From the NCBI GenBank assembly GCA_003644335.1, contig QNCB01000077.1, positions 1-6,590 on the forward strand: a stretch of 6,590 nucleotides of DNA, read 5' to 3'. The position numbers and the translations under genes are program-made. A model generated the notes under the pieces. That model was not told the origin of the DNA and did not search any database. It saw only the letters and a list, made by a program, of their open reading frames with translations. Positions 1 to 5,322 of the stretch are shown piece after piece. Within the stretch, counting starts at the first letter, position 1; each line of letters begins with the position of its first letter. Origin of the DNA: Planctomycetota bacterium. Lineage in GTDB: Bacteria; Planctomycetota; Phycisphaerae; SM23-33.

Positions 1-1460
1 CCGCACGATTCTTCCTGCACGAACTCCATGAAAAATCTCGCTACGTCTACCATGCAGGTGTTTTCGTCCATCACGACCAGCCCGCCGGAGCCCATTATCG
101 CGTCGAGGTCGTTGAGCGACTCGTAGTCCAGCGGCACGTCGAGATGCTCCGCTGGTATGCATCCGCCGGAAGGCCCGCCGATTTGGGCAGCCTTGAATTT
201 CTTGCCCCCGGGCACGCCCCCGCCGATGTCGAAAATAAGTTCTCGCAGGCTCGTGCCGATTGGCACCTCGACCAGGCCTGCGATATTGATGTCCCCCGCC
301 AGGGCGAAGACCTTCGTGCCGGGCGATTTTTCCGTGCCGGTTTCGGCGAACCGCTCCCCGCCGGAGAGTAAAATGGCTGGGACATTTGCGTAGCTTTCGA
401 CATTGTTCAGGACGGTAGGTTTGCCCCAGAGTCCTTCCAACGCCGGAAACGGCGGGCGCGGACGCGGCTCGCCTCGCAAAGATTCGATGGAAGCTATCAG
501 GGCGGTTTCCTCGCCGCAGACAAACGCGCCGGAGCCCATGCGAATTTCCAGGTCGAAGCTAAACCCGCAGCCCAGGATATTTTCGCCCAACAGCCCAGCG
601 AGCCGGGCCTGGCCTATGGCAGCCTCCAGCCGCTCCACCGCCAGGGGGTATTCCGCCCGGACATAGACAAAGCCCTCAGCCGCTCCCACGGTATAGGCTG
701 CGATGATCAAGCCTTCGATGACGCTGTGCGGGTCGCCCTCGAGCACGCTGCGATCCATAAACGCGCCGGGGTCGCCCTCGTCGGCGTTGCACAGGACATA
801 TTTTTTCTCGCCCGGGGCCTGGTGGGCATAGCTCCATTTTTGCCAAATCGGGAACCCCGCTCCGCCCCGGCCTCGCAGGCCCGAAGCCTTGAGCTGGGCC
901 AGTACATCCTCGCTGGTCAGGCCCGAAAGTACTTTGCCCAGCGCGCGATAGCCGTCCCGGGCGATAAACTCCGCGATGCAGCCTGGGTCTATCAGCCCGC
1001 AATTTCGCAGCACGACCTTCTGCTGCCGATTGAAGAATGTGATATCCCTTTGAGCGGGCGTGGGTTTTAGTTCGCCATCGTCGTCCGGGCCAGGCCAGGT
1101 TAGTCTCTGGACAACCTCCCCACCGAGGATATGCTTCTCGATTATTTCCGCAGCGTCGGTTGGTTTGACGTTTTGGTAAAACACCTTGCCAGGCTCAATG
1201 AGCAACACAGGCCCTTTAACGCAAGGCCCGAGACAACCCGTGGGCACGAGCTGAACCTTATCGACAAGATTAGCTCGGTCGATAGCATCGTGCAGGGCTT
1301 GCTTGAGAGCAAGTGCTCCGCTGGCGATACACCCACCGCCGGTACATAGCAGGATTTTCAAAACTCCCTCCACGCCCCTGGCCGGGCCGGTCTGGAGCGA
1401 CTCTCGCCAGGCGGTAAGCTGCTGGGGACTTTCGATTCGCGTTATCTTCTCCGCCATCAT
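1..1460 (-). CDS. nuoF: NuoF/HydB/HndC-like flavin subunit of NAD(P)-linked formate dehydrogenase, C-terminus cut by window edge
   Basis: This is the diaphorase subunit, which takes electrons from the Fe-S chain and reduces NAD(P)+ on FMN. I translated 486 codons from the ATG at 1460; a HydB/HndC-type protein is about 600 residues. Residues 33-112 are a thioredoxin-like [2Fe-2S] domain with C39-x4-C44 and C76-x3-C80. A linker containing LRNCGLIDPGCIAEF follows. The FMN/NAD(H) core holds GRGGAGFP (197-204), NADEGDPGAF (225-234), CGEETAL (315-321) and PTVLNNVES (348-356). The last visible residues are ESCG, the start of the ESCGxCxPCR motif that binds a [4Fe-4S] cluster, so that motif and the ferredoxin-like tail expected in this family lie outside the window. 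The start overlaps the nuoE stop as ATGA and has a strong GGGGAGGG site about 6 bases upstream; a second ATG follows immediately at 1457. The FMN loop reads GFPIWQKW where GFPTGxKW is usual. The same fold serves [FeFe]-hydrogenases and complex I; the adjacent FdhA argues for formate. Confidence 0.93.
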   Translation of the reverse strand, partial: MMAEKITRIESPQQLTAWRESLQTGPARGVEGVLKILLCTGGGCIASGALALKQALHDAIDRANLVDKVQLVPTGCLGPCVKGPVLLIEPGKVFYQNVKPTDAAEIIEKHILGGEVVQRLTWPGPDDDGELKPTPAQRDITFFNRQQKVVLRNCGLIDPGCIAEFIARDGYRALGKVLSGLTSEDVLAQLKASGLRGRGGAGFPIWQKWSYAHQAPGEKKYVLCNADEGDPGAFMDRSVLEGDPHSVIEGLIIAAYTVGAAEGFVYVRAEYPLAVERLEAAIGQARLAGLLGENILGCGFSFDLEIRMGSGAFVCGEETALIASIESLRGEPRPRPPFPALEGLWGKPTVLNNVESYANVPAILLSGGERFAETGTEKSPGTKVFALAGDINIAGLVEVPIGTSLRELIFDIGGGVPGGKKFKAAQIGGPSGGCIPAEHLDVPLDYESLNDLDAIMGSGGLVVMDENTCMVDVARFFMEFVQEESC

Positions 1461-1999
1461 GTCACGCCCTCCCCGTCGCGATAACTTGCGATTATCCGCG
1501 GCACATCGGCCGGGGCGACTCGCTGGTGGACATGATCGTTTATGGTGATGACCGGAGCCAGGCCACACGCTCCGAAACATCGGCCTGTCTCCAGCGAGAA
1601 AAGTTTGTCCTCGGTGGTTTGGCCAACCTCCACGCCGAGTTCCATCGCCAGCGCGTCCAGCACGCCCTGGGCGTTCAGGACATAGCAAGCTGTGCCCATG
1701 CACACGCGGACGAGAAACTTGCCCCGAGGCTCGCGCGAGAAAAACGAATAAAAAGTTACCACGCCGAAGACCTTGCTCATAGGCTCGCGGAGTTCCGTAG
1801 CTATTCGCTCCAGCACATGCTCGGGCAGATAGCCATAGATTCCCTGAGCCTGCTGCAACACGGGCATCATCGCGCCGGGCTGATTGCGATATTTCCCCAG
1901 CACCTCGCCCAGCCTGGCTGCCAATTCGTCCGCCCCAGCCTCTTGCCCGCAGGCAAGGTCGCAGCCAGCACAACCGCATTTTGTAGTTTCATCAGTCAT
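1457..1999 (-). CDS. nuoE: NuoE/HydC/HndA-like thioredoxin-fold [2Fe-2S] subunit
   Basis: This small electron-transfer subunit pairs with the NuoF-like protein. From the ATG at 1999 it has 180 residues, normal for NuoE. The helical N-terminal half contains MMPVLQQAQGIYGYLPEHVL and FGVVTFYSFF, typical of the 24-kDa complex I family. The C-terminal thioredoxin-like half ligates [2Fe-2S] with C100-x4-C105 (CMGTAC) and C141-x3-C145 (CFGAC). I preferred the ATG at 1999 because the longer reading starts with TTG at 2035, in the loop of a perfect hairpin, and adds 12 residues (start LHDLRATSWKK) unlike the family. The ribosome site is weak (GGAA, about 5 bases upstream), so translation may depend on the leader structure. 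The gene lies 97 bases after fdhA and overlaps nuoF by ATGA. An odd point is a Cys-rich N-terminus, C8-x-C10-x2-C13-x3-C17, that NuoE does not need for its known cluster. Confidence 0.93.
   Translation of the reverse strand: MTDETTKCGCAGCDLACGQEAGADELAARLGEVLGKYRNQPGAMMPVLQQAQGIYGYLPEHVLERIATELREPMSKVFGVVTFYSFFSREPRGKFLVRVCMGTACYVLNAQGVLDALAMELGVEVGQTTEDKLFSLETGRCFGACGLAPVITINDHVHQRVAPADVPRIIASYRDGEGVT
1467..1474 (-). promoter_or_regulatory. Shine-Dalgarno site of nuoF inside the nuoE 3' end
   Basis: Read on the minus strand, GGGGAGGG lies 6 bases before the ATG at 1460 and within the last codons of nuoE. With the ATGA stop/start overlap it supports this start and suggests coupled translation of the two subunits, which would keep them near equal amounts. 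Confidence 0.75.
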
Positions 2000-2019
2000 T
2001 TTTTTCCAGCTTGTAGCCC

Positions 2020-2049
2020 GTAGGTCATGCAACAAGTTGCATGACCTAC
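2020..2049 (-). repeat. Perfect 14-bp inverted repeat (hairpin) between fdhA and nuoE
   Basis: The arms are GTAGGTCATGCAAC at 2020-2033 and its exact reverse complement at 2036-2049, separated by only two bases (2034-2035). The hairpin lies within the fdhA-nuoE mRNA, 47 bases after the fdhA stop and 20 bases before the preferred nuoE ATG. No U-run follows the stem on the minus strand (GGGCTACAAGC), so it does not look like an intrinsic terminator. It could be a 3'-end stabiliser or processing hairpin that sets the fdhA:nuoE ratio, a protein-binding palindrome, or a short REP/MITE-like insertion. The sequence alone does not decide between these. Confidence 0.8.
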
Positions 2050-2096
2050 TATTACTACTTCATGTTCTTCACGGTAAAAATTCCCGCACTGGCCTG

Positions 2097-4793
2097 CTAT
2101 ATTTTTTCCAGTTTTGCGGCACAGATTTTGAACTCGGGTATCTTGGCTATCGGGTCCAGTGCGTCGTTGGTCAGGCGGTTGGCAGAGGCTTCGGCGAAGT
2201 GGAACGGCGCGAAGAGAGACCCTGGCGCTGCGCGGTCGGTGATTTCCGCAGCCAATTCTATGCAGCCTCGCCTGGTGGACACTCGCACAACCTCCCCCGG
2301 CGATATGCCCAAGGCCTCGGCGTCGCGCGGGTTTATCTCAACCGACGCGTTTGGCACCAGGCCATCGAGAACCTCGCTGCGACGAGACATGCTGCCGGTG
2401 TGAAAATGCTCCAGCTGCCTGCCCGTGCTGAGCGCCATCGGATATTCCTCGCAAGGTTCCTCCGCCGGGGGGCGATACTCCAACGGCGTCAACAGCCCCT
2501 TGCCCCGCACGAACTGCCCGACATGCAAAATCGGCGTACCGGGATGGTCAGGCGTGGGGCAGGGCCATCGCAGGCCACAGTTGGCTTCGAGCCGCTCGTA
2601 GGTCATCCCGCCATAGTGCGGCGAGAGCGAAGTCATCTCGGCAAAAAGTCGCTCGTTGGTGTCGGGGAAATTCTCGCAGCCAAGCCGCCGGGCCAACTGG
2701 GCTATTATGTGGTAGTCCTGCCGGGCCTCGCCTGGCGGGTTAAGCGCAGCTCGACCGAGCTGACACCGCCGTTCGGAGTTTGTGTACGTGCCGGTTTTCT
2801 CCGCGAAGGAAGCAGCTGGGAAAACCACATCAGCCAGCCTGGCTGTCTCGGTCAGGAAAATATCCTGCACGATAAGCAAGTCCAGCTTTTTGAACTGGGC
2901 CTCGGCGTGGTTGAGGTTAGGCTCGGAGAGCATCGGGTTCTCGCCCATAACGTACAGCCCGCGGATATCCTCGCCCATCGACTGAACCATATTCGTAACG
3001 GTCATGCCGATCTGCTCGTCCATCGCAGCGGCGTCGGTGCCCCAGGCCTGGGCGAATTTTTCCCGCACGCTCTGCTCCGTAACAGGCTGATAGCTGCTGA
3101 AGACATTTGGCAGCGCGCCCATGTCGCAGGCGCCCTGGACATTGGATTGGCCTCGCAGCGGGTTCACTCCGCCGCCGGGGAAACCCAGATTGCCGGTTAT
3201 CATCGAGAGGTTGGCCACCGCCCGGACATTGTCCACGCCATGGGTGTGCTGCGTGATGCCCATGGAAAAATATATCGAGCCTCGGCCTGTCGTCGCGAAA
3301 AGTTCCGCCAGCTGGAATAGATCCCCAGGCCCGATGCCGCTTAGCCTCTCGACAGTTTCCGGCGTGAAAAACGCGAGCGACTTTTCGTAGTCGTCCCAGT
3401 TCTCGCATCGGCTGCGGACGTAGTCCATATCCGCCCAGCCCTGCTCTATAATGATACGCTGCATTCCCATCAGCCAGGCTACGTCCGAGCCGCTGCGCTG
3501 TCGCAGGTGCAGGTCGGCTACTTTTGCCAGGTCTGTCTGGCGAGGGTCTACTACGATGAGCTTCACGCCGTCGCGGAGGACAGCTCGTTTAATCATGCTG
3601 CCGAAGACGGGATGGCTCCAGGTGGTGTTGCTGCCGGTGATGAGGATGACGTCGGATTGGCTGGCTTCCTGCATGGAGTTGGTCATCGCGCCCGAGCCTA
3701 GCGTCGTAGCCAGGCCCGCCACAGTCGAGCTGTGACACAGTCTGGCACAGTGGTCGATGTTGTTCGTGCCGATGACGCCGCGAGCCAGACGCATCATGGC
3801 GTAGTTTTCCTCGTTGGAGCATTTAGCTGAGCTGAGAAAGCCGATCGCGCCGGAGCCATGGGCGTCGCGGATTTGTCCAAGCCCCTTGGCTGCGAAGTCC
3901 AGAGCCTCTTCCCAGGTAGCTTCGACCAGCTCGCCAGCCCGGCGGACAAGCGGCGTCTTTAGCCTGTCCGAGCGGTTGACGAAGTCCAGGCCGAACCTGC
4001 CCTTGACGCAGAGCATCGCCCGGTTTACCTGCTCCTGCCAACGGTCTTCGCCACCCATGGCGGAGATGATTTTTCCGTCGCGAATGTAGGCGTCGATAAC
4101 GCAGCCTACGCCGCAATACGGGCAGATGACGGTTTTCTTTTCGAGCTGCCAGGTGCGGCCCTTGCCCTTGGCGAGTTTGAATGTCAACGCTCCGGTGGGG
4201 CAGGCCTGGACGCATTGGCCGCACTGCACGCAGGACGATTCGCCCAACGGCTTGTCGTCGTCCGCTACCAGGACAGACTCCGCGGCCCGCCAGGCGACTC
4301 CCAGCACCTCGTGCATGACGTCTTCGTTGCAAACCTTGACGCATCGGCCACAGAGAATGCATCGGTTCATGTCTCGCGTAATGCCCTCGGATGTTTCGTC
4401 CAGCGGAAAATCCTCGGTCTCGATGCCAAAGGCTGGTCGCTCGATGCCCAGACGATAAGCCATCTCTTGCAGCTCGCATTGGCCGTCCGCTTCGCAGGCC
4501 AGGCAGTCGTGCTTGCCGTTGGACAGCAGCAATTCCACGACCAGTTTGCGGGCTGCGAGAACTTCGGACGTATCGGTTTTCACGACCATGCCGTCGTGGG
4601 CGTCGGTGGCGCAGGCTTCGTGTAGCCGGTGCGAACCTTTGACGTTCACCAGACACGCCCGGCAGCGGCCTGTCTTGCCCGTTCGCTCATGCCAGCACAG
4701 CGACGGAATATAAATATCGTTCTCCCGCGCGACCTGCAGGACGGTCTGTCCATGCTTGGCGGTGCAAATTTTGCCGTCGATTGTGATGTTCAT
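2097..4793 (-). CDS. fdhA: Formate dehydrogenase catalytic subunit (Mo/W-bis-MGD, cysteine type) with NuoG-like Fe-S N-terminus
   Basis: The protein interconverts formate and CO2 in the cytoplasm. It has 898 residues, close to the roughly 900 of NAD(P)-linked FdhA proteins of acetogens. The order of domains is a [2Fe-2S] domain (C33, C44, C47, C61); a NuoG-type His/Cys [4Fe-4S] site (H95-x-C97-x2-C100-x5-C106); two ferredoxin [4Fe-4S] motifs (C145/148/151/155 and C188/191/194/198); the catalytic-domain [4Fe-4S] site (C224-x2-C227-x3-C231 and C262) with K264 beside it; the molybdopterin core; and a dinucleotide-binding C-terminal domain (about 784-895). In DHCARLCHSSTVAGL (347-361), C353 aligns with the Mo/W-ligating Cys/Sec and H354 with the conserved catalytic histidine. 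The codon for residue 353 is TGT, so no selenocysteine is used. GITQHTHGVDN and the GNLGFPGGGVNPLRGQ segment are typical of formate dehydrogenase. The start has a good GAGGA site 7 bases upstream. It is first in the block, followed by nuoE and nuoF, which makes a diaphorase-linked soluble enzyme likely. Other molybdopterin oxidoreductases are much less likely. Confidence 0.96.
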   Translation of the reverse strand: MNITIDGKICTAKHGQTVLQVARENDIYIPSLCWHERTGKTGRCRACLVNVKGSHRLHEACATDAHDGMVVKTDTSEVLAARKLVVELLLSNGKHDCLACEADGQCELQEMAYRLGIERPAFGIETEDFPLDETSEGITRDMNRCILCGRCVKVCNEDVMHEVLGVAWRAAESVLVADDDKPLGESSCVQCGQCVQACPTGALTFKLAKGKGRTWQLEKKTVICPYCGVGCVIDAYIRDGKIISAMGGEDRWQEQVNRAMLCVKGRFGLDFVNRSDRLKTPLVRRAGELVEATWEEALDFAAKGLGQIRDAHGSGAIGFLSSAKCSNEENYAMMRLARGVIGTNNIDHCARLCHSSTVAGLATTLGSGAMTNSMQEASQSDVILITGSNTTWSHPVFGSMIKRAVLRDGVKLIVVDPRQTDLAKVADLHLRQRSGSDVAWLMGMQRIIIEQGWADMDYVRSRCENWDDYEKSLAFFTPETVERLSGIGPGDLFQLAELFATTGRGSIYFSMGITQHTHGVDNVRAVANLSMITGNLGFPGGGVNPLRGQSNVQGACDMGALPNVFSSYQPVTEQSVREKFAQAWGTDAAAMDEQIGMTVTNMVQSMGEDIRGLYVMGENPMLSEPNLNHAEAQFKKLDLLIVQDIFLTETARLADVVFPAASFAEKTGTYTNSERRCQLGRAALNPPGEARQDYHIIAQLARRLGCENFPDTNERLFAEMTSLSPHYGGMTYERLEANCGLRWPCPTPDHPGTPILHVGQFVRGKGLLTPLEYRPPAEEPCEEYPMALSTGRQLEHFHTGSMSRRSEVLDGLVPNASVEINPRDAEALGISPGEVVRVSTRRGCIELAAEITDRAAPGSLFAPFHFAEASANRLTNDALDPIAKIPEFKICAAKLEKI

Positions 4794-4800
4794 TCGGCAA

Positions 4801-4805
4801 TCCTC
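4801..4805 (-). promoter_or_regulatory. Shine-Dalgarno site of fdhA
   Basis: GAGGA on the minus strand, 7 bases before the ATG at 4793, fixes the fdhA start. This start also gives the complete N-terminal [2Fe-2S] domain beginning MNITIDGK. Confidence 0.8.
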
Positions 4806-4859
4806 ATGGTCTAGTTCCCTATTTGGCTATACCGTCAAGAGTCCACGGATTTTGTTTAA

Positions 4860-4949
4860 CCCCGAAGGGGCGGCCAGAATTTAGCCGGGGGCGTAAGCCC
4901 CCGGTACAGGGCTATAAAAATCCAGCCCAAAGGGACGACAGAAATCCTG
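4860..4949. repeat. REP-like palindromic repeat cluster (one full and one partial unit)
   Basis: The left unit contains a small hairpin CCCC-GAA-GGGG (4860-4870), a linker CGGCCAGAATTTAG, and a perfect 8-bp hairpin CCGGGGGC-GTAA-GCCCCCGG (4885-4904) with a GNRA-type loop. A diverged copy of the first half lies at 4925-4949 (GCCCAAAGGG, then CGACAGAAATCC), showing at least two related half-units in the same direction. Strong GC palindromes of this kind in an intergenic region, next to a transposase remnant of the RAYT family (4955-5091), fit REP elements mobilised by such enzymes. A terminator is less likely: the spacer is upstream of both flanking genes and neither strand has a proper U-run directly after the long stem. 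Confidence 0.72.
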
Positions 4950-4954
4950 ACTCC

Positions 4955-5091
4955 TCAAATATAACGCTTATCAAATTCAATTTCATGCAATTTCAGCAGG
5001 GCATCCAATTCTTCTTCAAAACTTTTTTCTTATGATGTTCTTGCTGAGCATAGATATAGTCAATTACCCGCGGCAAGGCGGAGTGTGAACC
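4955..5091 (-). pseudogene. C-terminal remnant of a REP-associated tyrosine transposase (RAYT, Y1/IS200-like), frameshifted
   Basis: On the minus strand, codons from 5091 read GSHSALPRVIDYIYAQQ followed by EHHKKK. After a one-base shift in a run of six A (plus-strand T run 5023-5028) they continue SFEEELDALLKLHEIEF, DKRYI and a TGA stop at 4957-4955. I recognise the pattern ...YI.NQEEHH.KK(S/T)F.EE...LLK.H.IE(F/Y)D.RY(I/V/L) as the C-terminal signature of RAYT transposases, which normally contain a catalytic Tyr and HUH motif further upstream. Those N-terminal parts are absent: from about 5092 rightwards no frame continues the family pattern, although FQPEAGIAL in another frame near 5093-5119 may be more decayed sequence. 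The remnant is followed directly by REP-like palindromes, the usual RAYT-REP arrangement. It is surely non-functional. The family assignment is from memory of the signature. Confidence 0.65.
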
Positions 5092-5146
5092 AGGGCAATG
5101 CCGGCTTCGGGCTGAAACAAACCGTGAACGATTACCATGTTTCTTT

Positions 5147-5174
5147 TTCGTCATTCAGAATTCGTCATTGATTC
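5147..5174. repeat. Two tandem 14-base TTCGTCATT repeats
   Basis: TTCGTCATTCAGAA (5147-5160) is followed directly by TTCGTCATTGATTC (5161-5174). Two degenerate echoes follow: TTCATTCG (5174-5181) and CGTCATTTTTCGTCC (5195-5209). Function is unknown. It could be a minor tandem repeat or part of the decayed mobile element beside it. Confidence 0.55.
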
Positions 5175-5283
5175 TTCATTCGAGCTTTGCCCCCCGTCAT
5201 TTTTCGTCCAACAACCATGGCTACCCCGCAAACAGCCGCAGTGTAGTCATGCCACCCAGGCCTGGCACACCCAACTATGACCC

Positions 5284-5312
5284 TTGTAATTGCTCCGCCA
5301 AATCGCTATGAT
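5284..5312 (+). promoter_or_regulatory. Predicted sigma70-type promoter of lysA
   Basis: TTGTAA (5284-5289, four of six consensus bases) and TATGAT (5307-5312, five of six) are separated by the ideal 17 bases. Transcription would begin around 5319-5320, only 3-4 bases before the preferred lysA ATG at 5323, which predicts a leaderless or almost leaderless mRNA. This agrees with the lack of any Shine-Dalgarno-like sequence ahead of that ATG. Confidence 0.6.
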
Positions 5313-5322
5313 TCCGGGCACT

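Larger units (their letters stand above)
4794..5322. other. Gene-free divergent spacer between fdhA and lysA
   Basis: This 529-base region contains no intact gene. From left to right it holds the fdhA leader and ribosome site, REP-like palindromes (4860-4949), a decayed RAYT transposase tail (4955-5091), tandem TTCGTCATT motifs (5147-5174), a small palindrome (5250-5267) and the lysA promoter (5284-5312). The base composition is more AT-rich than the flanking genes between about 4950 and 5210. I found no convincing -10 element for fdhA; its best -35-like site is TTGACG (minus strand, 4838-4833), with no good partner. Confidence 0.75.

Noticed and set aside
2000..2035. Upstream TTG start for nuoE adding 12 residues
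   Set aside because: The start codon falls in the loop of the perfect hairpin and the added residues do not resemble the family; the ATG at 1999 gives a normal-length NuoE.
1884..3320. 478-residue open frame on the plus strand, antisense to fdhA and nuoE
   Set aside because: It is wholly opposite two genes with clear family motifs. Its translation is rich in Arg, His and Gly with no recognisable domain, as expected of an antisense frame in GC-rich coding DNA.
3733..3735. Possible selenocysteine at the Mo/W ligand position of FdhA
   Set aside because: The codon on the minus strand is TGT (Cys), not TGA, and the frame is open through it.
4833..4838. TTGACG as -35 box of an fdhA promoter (minus strand)
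   Set aside because: The hexamer is good, but at 16-19 bases downstream there is only ACTAGA or similar, a poor -10. Too weak to call.
4885..4904. GC-rich hairpin as a rho-independent terminator
   Set aside because: It lies upstream of both flanking genes, neither side of the stem has an immediate U-run, and related half-units next to a RAYT remnant fit a REP element better.
4823..5035. 70-residue plus-strand frame in the spacer
   Set aside because: It runs through REP hairpins and antisense to the transposase remnant, has a TTG-type start without a ribosome site, and its Phe-rich tail is the complement of the EEEL/KKK codons.
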